Source of the DNA: Streptomyces sabulosicollis | Lineage (GTDB): Bacteria; Actinomycetota; Actinomycetes; Streptomycetales; Streptomycetaceae | Reading direction: 5' to 3' | Assembly: GCF_016103465.1 (NCBI RefSeq) | Contig: NZ_JAEEAP010000024.1 | Span: forward strand, 1 to 42,290 | DNA length: 42,290 bases | In this document: positions 32,285-41,036 of the stretch, piece after piece | Numbering within the stretch: position 1 is the stretch's first letter | Layout of the letters: each line of letters starts with the position of its first letter | Notes under the pieces: model-generated | The model's input: only the letters and a program-made list of their open reading frames with translations | Told to the model about the DNA's origin: nothing | Database searches by the model: none | Made by a program: the position numbers and the translations under genes

Positions 32285-33220
32285 TCACGGGAGGCTTACT
32301 CCGTAGTTGTTGAGGGCCTCGATGACTGGCTGGAAGTAGGTGACACCGCCGAAGTCGCAGTCGCCGGAGCCGCCGGAGGTGAGGCCGATGGCCGTGTTGC
32401 CCGAGAAGAGCGGACCGCCGCTGTCGCCGGGCTCGGCGCATACATTGGTCCGGATCATCTGGTAGACGATGTCACCGTTGCCGTAGTTGACGGTGTAGTT
32501 GAGTCCGGTGACGGTGCCGCTGTGCAGGCCCGTGGTGCTGCCGCTGCGCTCGACGAGCATGCCGACGCTGGCATTGGCCGCACCGGTGATGGCGCGGTAG
32601 GTGCCGTTGTACAGGTTCACGTTGCTGGGGTGCGGCAACAACGCGTTCGTGTAGGAGACGTAGCCGTAGTCGTTGACCGGGAAGCTGGAGTAGGCCGTCG
32701 GGCCGATGGGCAGGCCAAGGCCGGTGCGCCAGGTCGGATAGCCCTCGGTGCAGTGCCCGGCGGTCAGGATGTAGTGCGAGGTGCCGACGTGCACGTTGAA
32801 GCCGTCTGAGCAGCGCCAGCCCGCGGATGCGTAGATCGGATCTCCGCCGGAGAGCAGTCTGGTGAGCTTGCCCCGTGTGCGCTCGAAGCGCAGCGCACCG
32901 GCGTTCCGCCCCGCCCGCTTCTTGATCTTGGTGAGCTGGGTGTTCGAGACGGTGCTGTCGGCCTGGACGACGACGGATTCGGTCTTCGTGTCGACGGTCC
33001 ACGCCGTGCCGCCGACGTCCGCGGCGAGGACCGCGTCGCTGGCCGCTTTGAGGTCTGCGGCGCTGAAGGGCCGGCCCTGGTCCCCGGCGGCGGTTACGGG
33101 GGCGGTCAGCGCGATCGCGGCGACGAGCCCGGATATGAAGGCCGACGTCCGAAGCCGTCCGGCCGGGCGGCTGGCGCGGCTGACCGGGCTGTGTCTGCGG
33201 TGGGTGTGCTTGATCCTCAC
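32285..33220 (-). CDS. Secreted streptogrisin-like serine protease (S1 chymotrypsin fold, prepro form)
   Basis: A 311-residue precursor. GTG 33220 follows GAGGAG. The export signal includes a basic N-terminus ([17 protein letters not shown]) and the hydrophobic stretch [17 protein letters not shown]. The pro-region ([33 protein letters not shown]) acts as a folding chaperone in this family. The mature domain is expected to start near [10 protein letters not shown]. Triad: His in [11 protein letters not shown], Asp in [11 protein letters not shown], Ser in [16 protein letters not shown]. Cys residues suit two or three disulfides. It resembles streptogrisins A/B. It stands alone with its own terminator. 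Confidence 0.96.
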   Translation of the reverse strand: MRIKHTHRRHSPVSRASRPAGRLRTSAFISGLVAAIALTAPVTAAGDQGRPFSAADLKAASDAVLAADVGGTAWTVDTKTESVVVQADSTVSNTQLTKIKKRAGRNAGALRFERTRGKLTRLLSGGDPIYASAGWRCSDGFNVHVGTSHYILTAGHCTEGYPTWRTGLGLPIGPTAYSSFPVNDYGYVSYTNALLPHPSNVNLYNGTYRAITGAANASVGMLVERSGSTTGLHSGTVTGLNYTVNYGNGDIVYQMIRTNVCAEPGDSGGPLFSGNTAIGLTSGGSGDCDFGGVTYFQPVIEALNNYGVSLP

Positions 33221-33465
33221 GACGTTGCTCCTCGTGCAGGGTGAGGGGAGGCCCGCATCGCGGCTGGGATTCTCGTCGCGCCTGAGGGCGGGGATAGTTG
33301 ATCCCTTGTCGGCAACGGTGAAGTCAGTGTTCGCCCGGTGCAAGAGGGGTTGTGACGCGTTGAAGAGGTGTGAGGAATTGCGTGGTCGCGGTGAACCGCC
33401 GGTGCCCCACGAGGTGCGCTGCGGCGCTCACCTTTGCGCCGCGCCCCAACGGCCCGGCCTGATAC

Positions 33466-33612
33466 GCCACGCCCACGGTGGCGTACGCGGTGGAACTGGG
33501 CTACGACGTCGCGCCGGTCGAGGCGTACGTCCGCTACGAGGCCAGCCGCTACCTGGATGCCTGGTACAACCGGCTGCGCGACGCCTACCTCGCGACGATG
33601 GCCGACCTGACC
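33466..33612 (+). pseudogene. Fragment resembling a Streptomyces telomere-associated-protein (Tap-like) gene
   Basis: The plus frame reads TVAYAVELGYDVAPVEAYVR, then YEASRYLDAWYNRLRDAYLA and TMADL, then becomes non-homologous. From memory this matches a conserved block in Tap-type proteins of Streptomyces linear replicons; other plasmid-borne proteins could share it. No start or downstream part remains. Confidence 0.4.
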
Positions 33613-33757
33613 GGTGGCATCGTCATCGACACCCGTGCCCGGCGGCTGCACCGCACCGATCGGATCGACGGACCAGGACCGCCTCCGGCACCTGACCGTC
33701 GCCCTGCCGCCCCGCTACGCCGCCCGCCATCCGTGACCGGGTGCCACAGTTGGCCAG

Positions 33758-34129
33758 CTAAGCACACTTGTCGGCCCCGGGCATGACGTAGCTCCGGCGG
33801 TCCTCAACCGTCCAGCCGTCGCCCAGCTCGCGACGCAACGCCTCCAGTGCTGCGTCGACCTCACCTCGGAACGATTCCCGCTGCTCACGGGGCCAGGGCG
33901 AGGGGCCTGCCGGGTGATCCCAGTCCAGTGGGGACTGGTACAGGTCGGCGAGTCTCGTGAACTGCCCGACCCGGCAGGCGATGGAGGGGGAGTGGAGCGC
34001 CGAGTGGAGGTCGGAGGACTGCGCAGGACGCTCCCGGCGACGGCCGACCGGCTCCAGCACCGGCACCGGTGGGGGTGCCGGTGCCGGTGCCGGTGGGGGT
34101 GCCAAGCCGTCCAGTGGGCAGTTGCGCAC
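33758..34129 (-). CDS. Hypothetical small protein with proline-alanine N-terminal repeat
   Basis: A 123-residue frame from GTG 34129. The N-terminus LAPPPAPAPAPPPVPVLEP is encoded by short GGTGCC-type repeats. The C-terminal 70 residues (GQFTRLADLYQSPLDWDHPA, FRGEVDAALEALRRELGDGW) look like a real helical domain of unknown role. There is no ribosome site, and the N-terminal part may not be translated. I do not recognise a family. Confidence 0.45.
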   Translation of the reverse strand: MRNCPLDGLAPPPAPAPAPPPVPVLEPVGRRRERPAQSSDLHSALHSPSIACRVGQFTRLADLYQSPLDWDHPAGPSPWPREQRESFRGEVDAALEALRRELGDGWTVEDRRSYVMPGADKCA

Positions 34130-34165
34130 CTGGGTTCGGCCAGCCGAGACGTGGCCGATTTTCCC

Positions 34166-34873
34166 TTACCAGGGGACGGGCTGACCATTGCGGTCCAGGA
34201 ATGCCAGACCTTTGCTGCCAAGGTGGGAGAGCAGGACGTCGACGAGGAGCGGGGTGCTCTCTTCCACCGTGTACGGGGCGTCGTCGCCGCCGAGGGCGGT
34301 GCGGATCCAGCCGGGGGCCATGAGCAGCAGGGAGCGGTCGGTGTCGGTCTGGCGGGTGGCGTAGCTGCGCATGAACATGTTCAAGGCTGCTTTGCTGCCG
34401 CGGTAGACCTCGCGCAGTCCGTTGGTGTTGTTGGTGATGCTGCCTTGTCCGGAGGACATGACGCCGATCAGGCCGGTGGGAGCGACCAGGTCATCGAGCG
34501 CTTCGATGACGCGCAGGGGGCTGAGCGCGTTGGTCACCATGACATCGACGAAGTCCTGGGTGGGGACGGCTCCGATGGGGGTCTGCTCGTTGTTGGTGGT
34601 GCCTGCGTTGACGAACAGGATGTCGAGTTGCTGTCCGGCCAGTCGTTCGTGCAGGGGCGCGAGTTCTTCGGGCTGGGTGATGTCGAGGTGTTCGATGCGT
34701 ATGCGTTCGCCGTGGCGGTCGGCGAGGTCGTGCAGCGGGGTGCGGGCGCTGCCCCGGACGGTGCCGATGACCGACCATCCTCGGTCGGCGAGTTCCGCCG
34801 CCATGGCGCATCCGAGTCCTCGGGACGCTCCGATGACCAAGGCGGTTCGGGTGTCAGTGGTGGGCTGCGACAT
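34166..34873 (-). CDS. Short-chain dehydrogenase/reductase
   Basis: A 235-residue SDR. The cofactor loop is ALVIGASRGLGCAMAAELAD, DI in EHLDITQPEEL marks the adenine pocket, NAG in FVNAGTTNNE follows, then Ser in GVMSSGQGS and the YxxxK in REVYRGSKAAL. The second residue after the loop (Val-Arg-Gly in IGTVRGSAR) suggests NADP. The start is ATG 34873 with AAGGAGAGG upstream, and it overlaps the end of the amidohydrolase gene by 20 nt. Third gene of the MFS - amidohydrolase - SDR operon. Confidence 0.94.
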   Translation of the reverse strand: MSQPTTDTRTALVIGASRGLGCAMAAELADRGWSVIGTVRGSARTPLHDLADRHGERIRIEHLDITQPEELAPLHERLAGQQLDILFVNAGTTNNEQTPIGAVPTQDFVDVMVTNALSPLRVIEALDDLVAPTGLIGVMSSGQGSITNNTNGLREVYRGSKAALNMFMRSYATRQTDTDRSLLLMAPGWIRTALGGDDAPYTVEESTPLLVDVLLSHLGSKGLAFLDRNGQPVPW

Positions 34874-35933
34874 GGCGCATCCTCTCCTTGTCGCTGGTAC
34901 GTGTTTCTGTGTGGTCGGGGTTGCGGGAGTGGCCCCGTCCCGGCTGTCGGTCAGGACGTGGCAGAGTGAGGCCGAAGAGGGCGGCGGCGTTGGCCGAGCT
35001 GACCTTGTGGCGGTCGGTGTCGGTGGCGAGGTGGCCGAAGAAGGTGTCGATCTCATTTCGGGTGGGCTGCTGGAAGGGGTAGTCGGTGGAGAAGATCAGC
35101 CGGTCAGTGGTCGTCACCGTCAGAGCGTGTTGCAACAGGGCGGGGTTGAACATTCCCGACGTCGTGAGGAAGACGTTGGTGCGGACGTAGCCCGAGATCG
35201 ACCGCTTGAGTCCGGCGATGCGGGCGAGGCTGTCGGCCCGGTCGAGCCAGAAGGGAAGCAACTCGCCCCAGTGGCCCAGCACGATCTGCAGGTCGGGGTG
35301 CCGGTCGAAGGTACCGCGCAGGATGAGCCGCAGTGCCGCGGTCGCCGCTTCCAGGTGCCATCCCCAGCCGAAAGTGGCCAGACCCAGGTCGGTCATGGGG
35401 TCAAAGCCCCGGTAGGTGGCGTCACGCAGCGCGTCGGAGGGGATCTGCGGGTGGATGAAGACCGGCTGTCCGAGGCCGGCGGCGGTGGCGAAGAAGTCGT
35501 CGTAGGCGGGATCGTCGAGGAACCGGTCGCCGGACCGGCCGTAGACCATGGTTCCCACGTGGCCCTGGGCTGCGGCGCGTTCGAGTTCGGCGGCGACGTG
35601 CTGCGGGGACGAGAGCGGCAGGGTCGACAGCGCCCGGAACCGCGTGGGGTGGGCGCGGACCGCTTCGGTGGCGGTGTCGTTCGCCAGACGGCTGAGCGCG
35701 ACGGCCTCCTGCGCGGGCAGGGCCTGGGTTCCCGGCGGGGTGAGGGCGAGGACGGCCAGGTCGATGCCCTGGGCGTCCATGGTGGCGATCCGGCCGGCGC
35801 CGAGGTCTTCGAGACGCTCGCCGGCATCCCCGCGCTCGTTGAACAAGAGGCTCTCGTCCGGGTGGGAGGCGGCCTTGAGGGCGGAGGTCAGCTCCGGCAG
35901 CATCCAGTGTTCTTCGATGCCGATCAGGCTCAT
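34854..35933 (-). CDS. Amidohydrolase-2 family protein (ACMSD / gamma-resorcylate decarboxylase type)
   Basis: A 359-residue TIM-barrel protein. It begins MSLIGIEEHWMLPELTSALK, where EEHW replaces the usual HxH metal pair, as seen in resorcylate-type decarboxylases (ExH). It continues FRALSTLPLSSPQHVAAELE, PVFIHPQIPSDALRD with the metal His, then IVLGHWGELLPFWLDRAD with the second His, and LIFSTDYPFQQPTRN with the catalytic Asp. The family performs non-oxidative decarboxylation or hydrolysis of aromatic acids. The last 25 residues are low-complexity and may be a tail. The start is ATG 35933, 2 bp after the exporter stop. Confidence 0.9.
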   Translation of the reverse strand: MSLIGIEEHWMLPELTSALKAASHPDESLLFNERGDAGERLEDLGAGRIATMDAQGIDLAVLALTPPGTQALPAQEAVALSRLANDTATEAVRAHPTRFRALSTLPLSSPQHVAAELERAAAQGHVGTMVYGRSGDRFLDDPAYDDFFATAAGLGQPVFIHPQIPSDALRDATYRGFDPMTDLGLATFGWGWHLEAATAALRLILRGTFDRHPDLQIVLGHWGELLPFWLDRADSLARIAGLKRSISGYVRTNVFLTTSGMFNPALLQHALTVTTTDRLIFSTDYPFQQPTRNEIDTFFGHLATDTDRHKVSSANAAALFGLTLPRPDRQPGRGHSRNPDHTETRTSDKERMRHVAAHH

Positions 35934-35935
35934 GG

Positions 35936-37222
35936 TCAGTGTTCCTTCGGTGCCGTGAGCGTGCACTCTGGCGCGCTGGTGGAGGGGGTGCGGGAGTGTG
36001 GGGTCTCACCCGCTGTCGGGAAGTCCTGCACGGCGGGTGCGCTCGGGGGGAAGAGCGCGTAGGAGGCGGCGGCGAGGACGGCGAGCGCGCCGATCGCGAT
36101 CGCCATGGGGACGGCCGTGTGGGGGCCTGCGATGCTGATGACCGGGGTGATGAGGGCGGCCAGGCCGAACTGGGCTGCGCCGACCACGGCCGATCCGGTC
36201 CCGGCCGCGTCGGGCACGGCGTCGAGGGCGAGAGCCATGGCCGGGCCGAGTATGAAACCCAGCGAGGCGACGGCGAAGAACAGGGGCACCGTCAGCCAGA
36301 CCGGGCCGAGGGGCGTGAGTGCCAGGGCGAGCAGCGCGAGCGAGGCAATGAGGAGCCAGGTGACGCCGATGGTCACGATGCGGCGCGGCTCGACGCGGTG
36401 CAGCAGCCGGGATGACAGGGCGCTGCTGGCGACGAGGCCGAGCGCGTTGAGCGCGAACAGCAGGCCGTATGGGACGGCGCCGACGCCGATGACCGTCTGG
36501 TACAGGAACGGGGAGGCCGAGATGTAGGCCATCAGGACCGCGAAGGAGAACACCAGCGTCCCGGTCGCGGACCCGTAGGCACGGCGCCCCAGCAGCCGGA
36601 ACCCGCCCCGCTGGGCGGTGCCTCGCCTCTCGGGCGGCAGGCTCTCGCGCACGATCACCGCGGAACCGGCGAGCATGGCAACAGCCAGTGCGGCCAGCAC
36701 CAGGAGCACACCGCGCCAGCCGATGGCACCGGCCAGCACGCTGCCCAGCAACGGTGCCACGACCGGCGCCACCCCGCTCACGATCATCATCAGGCTGAAA
36801 GCACGCGCCGCGGAACGCCCGGTCTCCAGGTCTGCGATGACCGCGCGGCCGATGACCATCCCGGCCGATGCGCTGGCCCCTTGCAGCAGGCGCGCTGTCA
36901 CGAGGACGGTAATCGTCGGGGCGAGGGCTGCCAGGACACTCGCGGTGACAGACACGGCCGAACCGGCCAGCAGCGGTCCGCGTCGGCCGTAGCGGTCGGA
37001 CAGGGGCCCGAAAACCAACTGCCCGGCGGCCAGTCCCAGCAGGAACGTGGTCAAGGTCAGTTCGATGGTCGTGGCACTCGTGTGCAGGTCCACTGCCATG
37101 CGTGGAAACGCCGAGAGGTACATGTCGATCCCGAACGGGGCGACGCTGGCCAGTACCGCGAGCATCGTGAGCAACGCGGGTGTGATCTTGCTGCCGGAAG
37201 ACTCCTGTGAAGGTACGGACAC
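35936..37222 (-). CDS. MFS exporter, Bcr/CflA (DHA1) family
   Basis: A 428-residue 12-TM transporter. TM1 contains APFGIDMYLSAFPRMAVDL, the Bcr/CflA signature, and loop 2-3 is FGPLSDRYGRRGPLLAG. TM5 has GVAPVVAPLLGSVLAGAIGW (antiporter motif C with paired Pro). The hydrophilic C-terminal tail (QDFPTAGETPHSRTPSTSAP) is long for the family. The start is GTG 37222 with GGAGG 5 bp upstream. First gene of a three-gene operon, divergent from MarR. Confidence 0.94.
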   Translation of the reverse strand: MSVPSQESSGSKITPALLTMLAVLASVAPFGIDMYLSAFPRMAVDLHTSATTIELTLTTFLLGLAAGQLVFGPLSDRYGRRGPLLAGSAVSVTASVLAALAPTITVLVTARLLQGASASAGMVIGRAVIADLETGRSAARAFSLMMIVSGVAPVVAPLLGSVLAGAIGWRGVLLVLAALAVAMLAGSAVIVRESLPPERRGTAQRGGFRLLGRRAYGSATGTLVFSFAVLMAYISASPFLYQTVIGVGAVPYGLLFALNALGLVASSALSSRLLHRVEPRRIVTIGVTWLLIASLALLALALTPLGPVWLTVPLFFAVASLGFILGPAMALALDAVPDAAGTGSAVVGAAQFGLAALITPVISIAGPHTAVPMAIAIGALAVLAAASYALFPPSAPAVQDFPTAGETPHSRTPSTSAPECTLTAPKEH

Positions 37223-37279
37223 AGCGATCCTCCGATCGGATATTTCACGCGATTGAGGGCAAAGGTAGGCGCAGATGAG

Positions 37280-37315
37280 TTACTTGTCAAAAGATAGTAA
37301 TCGCCTGACAGGTAA
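37280..37315. promoter_or_regulatory. Divergent MarR/MFS operator region
   Basis: Inverted repeat TTACTTGTCA (37280-37289) / TGACAGGTAA (37306-37315), 9 of 10 bases complementary, 16-nt spacer. It lies in the AT-richer 107-bp gap between the two start codons, where both promoters must sit. A MarR dimer pair could cover it. Confidence 0.6.
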
Positions 37316-37329
37316 ATTACACTGTCGGT

Positions 37330-37770
37330 GTGGACGAGAAGCAGAAGGCCAGGCTGTTCGAACTCGCCGACCTGATCCTGGCGATCAGCCGGCACCTTCA
37401 CGCCGCCAAGGCAGACACAGCGGAGTCGTGGACGCCACTCGAGGCAGCCGTCATGCGCTACATCGATCACCAGCCGGGCACCACGGCGACCCAGGCGGCC
37501 GAGGCGACTCGGCTGATCTCCAGCAACTTCAGCCGGGCGCTGCGCAAGCTGGAGCAGAAGGGCATGGTGCGCCGTGAGGCCGATCCCGATGATGCCCGGC
37601 GCGTACGCCTGTATCCAACGCAGAGGGCAGGCGAAAACCTGCGCCACCTCGAGGATGCCTGGAGTCGCCTCCTGGACGAGGCCGTGCCCGGTGCCGCCGA
37701 GGCGGAGGCGGTCATCAGCACACTTCGACACATCGAGTCGCAGCTACTGACTCGCACGAGCCGAAGCTGA
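37330..37770 (+). CDS. MarR family transcriptional regulator
   Basis: A 146-residue protein from GTG 37330. The wHTH reads TPLEAAVMRYIDHQPGTTAT, then QAAEATRLISSNFSRALRKL and EQKGMVRREADPDDARRVRL, with the DxR wing (DPDDARR). The N- and C-terminal helices form the dimer interface. No clear ribosome site is present. It probably represses the exporter operon until a phenolic or aromatic acid binds, as is common for the family. Confidence 0.93.
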   Translation: MDEKQKARLFELADLILAISRHLHAAKADTAESWTPLEAAVMRYIDHQPGTTATQAAEATRLISSNFSRALRKLEQKGMVRREADPDDARRVRLYPTQRAGENLRHLEDAWSRLLDEAVPGAAEAEAVISTLRHIESQLLTRTSRS

Positions 37771-38325
37771 ACAGGTGACAGCGGGGCGCGGCAGGCACCA
37801 GCTGATGTGGCGCCGCACGGGCGCCCGGCACGTGCGGTGGCGCGTCGGAGGGCCGCTCCCGGGCCCGTGCCCCCGCTTCTCGTACGACGACTGGGAGGCG
37901 GAGGCGGGAGAGCAGGCCCGTGCAGCACACTCACCGGGCGTGGCCGACTGGTCCGGGACGTACTCCGTCTGTCCGGGGGTCCGCGAGCAGGCGAGGCAGA
38001 ACTTCGACAACCTCCGCGTCCTGCTCGCCGACTGCCCCCGCGATCGACGAGGCGGTATCGCGCCGGACGACCTCGCTGTCGATTCCGCACGGAGCGATCA
38101 TTCGCAGTTCCTCATCGCCAGCCGCGTCGTCGTGGGCCGCCGGGCGGCCGTATCGATGGCAGCCACGTCGGCAGAAGGTTGAAAGCCGCACCCGATGCCC
38201 CTGGGCGGGCGAACCATACGAAGAGCTGGCCCTCTCCCGTGAAGAACATAGGGGAAGGTTGAGCGAAGGGCGTTCCGTCCCCAGCGGAGCGCGGGGCACG
38301 AGGCGATCGGGCGTACCGGGTGTGC
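37771..38325. other. Stretch without a supported gene
   Basis: A plus-strand frame at 37775-38182 (GVREQARQNFDNLRVLLADC and more) is open but cannot be assigned, with no ribosome site. Parts may be remnants. No repeats or RNA genes were recognised. Confidence 0.35.
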
Positions 38326-38780
38326 TCACCGGGGCAGTGCGAGCAGTTCATCGATCACCGGGTCCTCACCACCGTCACCGAGGTGGGCGATGGCCGCGAA
38401 CGGCGCGATCACCTGGCTCCAGGCGCGGAGCCGGTCGCCATCGAGCCCGCGCACGCCGTCGCCACGCGCGCGCAGCGGGTCTCGACGCCCTCCAGCCCGG
38501 CGCCGGCTACGACGTAGTCCACCGCGTCGAAGCACGGATCACCGACACAGGCTTTCGGATCAATGGCCACCAGGCCGCGTTCCGCGCCGCCGTCGAGCAC
38601 GTTGCCCAGAATGCAGGTCACCGTGGAGCAACACGGTTGTCGCTTCCGTGTCCAGCAGCCGCTGGCACCGCTGGATGGCCCTGTCCCACGCGGTGATGTT
38701 CATCCGTGCACGGATCGCAGGCTCGGAGAGCCGTCTGCCGACCCGGGCGAAGGCATCCTCGCACCGCCCCGCCGCCATTT
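38326..38780 (-). pseudogene. Aminoglycoside/hydroxyurea phosphotransferase-type gene, multiply frameshifted
   Basis: Minus-strand pieces in three frames follow the APH(6)-like order. These are DAFARVGRRLSEPAIRARMN, then ATTVLLHGDLHSG (catalytic HGDLH), a shift into GNVLDGGAERGLVAIDPKAC and VGDPCFDAVDYVVAG (metal-binding IDP), and a shift into LDGDRLRAWSQVIAPFAAIA ending DELLALPR at 38326. An N-terminal part should extend past 38780, but it is not clear. Two to three frameshifts rule out function. Confidence 0.82.
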
Positions 38781-38969
38781 TGTCGCATGAGTGCGGCCTC
38801 GGCGGTCATGGCGGTCCAGTGCGAACGGAAGTTCACGGCGAACTGCTCGGCGATGTCCTCGTCGCTGGTGGTCTCGACCGGACCGAACTGCCGCTGGGGA
38901 ACCGCGCCGTTGTTGAGGGCGTCATTCAGTCGTCCGTGCAGCTTTTCGCCCTGGTCGACTGCGGCGCCG

Positions 38970-39134
38970 CCCCCCCCGACCGTCGGCGACGTCACTGTCG
39001 ACTGCGACACCCTCACCCTCACGGACCGCGACCAGTACCTGGTGCCCTTCACCGCGCCGCCGGGATCCCCCGGCGCCGAGGCCCTGGCCCTGCTGAACGT
39101 CCTGGGAGCACAGGCCAGTCACTATCTGCCGTAA
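38970..39134 (+). pseudogene. 3' fragment of an MmyB-like XRE regulator gene
   Basis: The frame ending at TAA 39134 reads PTVGDVTVDCDTLTLTDRDQ, then YLVPFTAPPGSPGAEALALL. This matches the last strands of the ligand domain of MmyB-type XRE regulators (VGDLTLDxxxL ... YTAEPGSP...AL). Nothing upstream encodes the HTH, so it is a short remnant beginning near a run of Cs. Confidence 0.55.
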
Positions 39135-39461
39135 CGCCACAGCCAGTCCCCGTGAGCGCCATCGCCGACAGGGCGACTTGCTGACCCGGCCGGCCGTGGT
39201 CTCCTCATCCGACACCGCTACCGGGGGGCGCCGGACTCCGCCGATGTCTCCCCGGCCGGGGTCTCACCCCCAGGGGCTCTTTGACGCAGGTGTCGGGATA
39301 CTCATCCCAGGTCCGGCCATCGAGCAGGCGGCCGACGTCCTCGGCAGGGGCCGGGCGGGACGGCCTCGATGGGTTCCGCATCTGCCTGACCAGGACTCAC
39401 CGACTGGATCGGACACGGCCTGCCCCTGCCGTGACCTGTGCGGGCGCCGCTGGGGCGGTTC
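39135..39461. other. Stretch without a supported gene
   Basis: No recognisable protein, RNA or repeat. One short plus frame (LFDAGVGILIPGPAIEQAAD) is open but unassigned. Confidence 0.35.
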
Positions 39462-39854
39462 TCAGCAGTACGGGTAGGGGGTGGTGATGAACTCGGTCAG
39501 AACCGTGCCGCCGGGGTCGAGCGCGTAGACCCCGCGACCGCCGAACAGATGGTTGATCTGGCCCTCCTTGGACTTGTGCGGGTCCGCCCAGAACCTGATC
39601 GACTTCTCCTTCAGGCGCTCCAGGATCGAGTCGAACTCGTCGTCGGTCACGAGAAAGGCGAGGTGGCTTTCGTTGATGCGGTCCGGCGGGACCAGGGCGT
39701 CGGCGAAGTCGATGCCGACGTTGTTCGATGTGTCCACCTGGGTGAACAGGCCCCAGTCGCACGGGGCCGGGGCGTCCATCAGCTCGGCCAGGAACGCGGC
39801 GGACTCACGCCGGTCACGGCAGTGGACGATGATGTGGTTCAACTCGTTGGGCAT
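39462..39854 (-). CDS. VOC (glyoxalase/bleomycin resistance-like) family protein
   Basis: A 130-residue single-module protein with the two beta-alpha-beta-beta-beta units. The first is ELNHIIVHCRDRRESAAFLA (metal His at NH). The middle is NESHLAFLVTDDEFDSILER (second His), and the end GRGVYALDPGGTVLTEFITT supplies a Glu. Metal ligands H, H and E are thus in place. The start is ATG 39854 behind AGGAG. Substrate unknown. It lies 123 bp from the LLM gene on the same strand and may share its transcript. Confidence 0.93.
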   Translation of the reverse strand: MPNELNHIIVHCRDRRESAAFLAELMDAPAPCDWGLFTQVDTSNNVGIDFADALVPPDRINESHLAFLVTDDEFDSILERLKEKSIRFWADPHKSKEGQINHLFGGRGVYALDPGGTVLTEFITTPYPYC

Positions 39855-39977
39855 CGCGTCTCCTGGTGAAGGTGAGAGGCCCAGCGTCCTGGCTGGGCTC
39901 CCTGGTGCGCGCCGGGACCAGGTTGTTTCCCGGGCCGTTGCGCGTGCCGGGGGCGGTGCAGCCGGTTCGGTCCCGGT

Positions 39978-40925
39978 TCACAGACGCTGGGCGATGGCCC
40001 AGGTCCGCGTGCGGTCTTCGGTATCGAAGAGGTCGGTGTGGGTGATCATGACCTCGGTGGCCCCGGCGTCGAGATAGCGGCGCAAACCGGCGGCGACGGT
40101 GTCCTCGTCGCCGGCGATCAGCAGGTCCGCCGCGCTCGACAATCCCTCGGCCGCGATGACCTTCTGGTAGGACGGGATGCTGTCGTAGAAGCCGAGGGCG
40201 GCCGATGCGCGGTCGCGGGCGGCTGCGGCATCGTCGGTGACCACCGCGGGCACCCCGGCCACGATCTGCGGGGCCGGTCGCCCGGCCGCGGCGGCGGCTT
40301 CAGCGATGGTCGGCACGATCTGTTCGGCGAGCGTGCGAGGCCCGGCGAGGAACGGATTCGTCCCCTCGGCCAACTCGCCCGCAACCGCGAGGGCCCGCGG
40401 CCCCATCGCGGCCACCAGAACCGGGACCGCTGGGGAAGCCCCGGCCACGGCCGTCGAGCCGGCCGGGCGTGACGCCAGCGTCTCCCCTACGAAGGCGGTG
40501 TCGTCGCCGTCCAGCAGCGGGCGCAGCGCGGTGAGGTACTCGCGCAGGTGCTGGATCTGCGGCGGATACGGCAGGCCGAACTGCGGTTCGAGCACAGTGC
40601 GTGCGCCGAGCCCGATACCGAGCCGGAAACGCCCTGCGGTAGATGCCTGCGCCGTCTTCGCCGCCGATGCGAGCAGCAGAGGATGGCGAGGATACATCGG
40701 CACCACCGAGGTGCCTACGTGGACCCTGGGCTCCGCCCGGCCCACCAGCGCCGCGAGCTGGGGCGCGTCGTAGTCCGCCCCTTGCCCGAACCACACGGTG
40801 TGCACACCGGCGTCGGCCACCTCGTGCGCGAACTCCACCGCCCGGTCCACAAGGTTGGTCATGCCGGGTTCCTGCGCGAACGTGCCTCCCAGAAACACTC
40901 CGACCCGCGTTCCGGCAGTGTTCAT
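39978..40925 (-). CDS. LLM-class flavin-dependent oxidoreductase (F420- or FMN-dependent)
   Basis: A 315-residue TIM-barrel protein. It begins RVGVFLGGTFAQEPGMTNLV and continues AGVHTVWFGQGADYDAPQLA, then VHVGTSVVPMYPRHPLLLAS with the bulge region, and AGRFRLGIGLGARTVLEPQF. The C-terminal phosphate-binding part is AADLLIAGDEDTVAAGLRRY. It fits the F420-dependent branch of the luciferase-like superfamily (TIGR03564-like proteins as I recall). The start is ATG 40925, 6 bp after AAGGAG. Divergent from TetR, which probably controls it. Confidence 0.92.
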   Translation of the reverse strand: MNTAGTRVGVFLGGTFAQEPGMTNLVDRAVEFAHEVADAGVHTVWFGQGADYDAPQLAALVGRAEPRVHVGTSVVPMYPRHPLLLASAAKTAQASTAGRFRLGIGLGARTVLEPQFGLPYPPQIQHLREYLTALRPLLDGDDTAFVGETLASRPAGSTAVAGASPAVPVLVAAMGPRALAVAGELAEGTNPFLAGPRTLAEQIVPTIAEAAAAAGRPAPQIVAGVPAVVTDDAAAARDRASAALGFYDSIPSYQKVIAAEGLSSAADLLIAGDEDTVAAGLRRYLDAGATEVMITHTDLFDTEDRTRTWAIAQRL

Positions 40926-41000
40926 CACGAGCTCCTTCGCCTGATCCGGTCCATAGGACTCACGTCGTCTTCATCGCCGCGGCCGCCATCCTGCGGCGCC

Positions 41001-41029
41001 ACGGTGATTACAGGTTCTGAAATCACCGT
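41001..41029. promoter_or_regulatory. Operator 1 in the LLM/TetR divergent region
   Basis: Perfect 9-bp arms ACGGTGATT (41001-41009) and AATCACCGT (41021-41029) with an 11-nt spacer, between the two divergent genes. Confidence 0.65.
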
Positions 41030-41036
41030 ACACGTT

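Noticed and set aside
34040-34110. GGTGCC repeats as a possible minisatellite or regulatory repeat
   Set aside because: They are short and imperfect and explained by a Pro-Ala-rich coding stretch of the small hypothetical protein.
34422-36062. 546-residue plus-strand frame
   Set aside because: It is antisense to the SDR, amidohydrolase and MFS genes, all of which have clear conserved motifs and ribosome sites on the minus strand.
37775-38182. Plus-strand 135-residue frame downstream of MarR
   Set aside because: There is no ribosome site, no recognisable domain, and alternative frames are equally open; left as unassigned.
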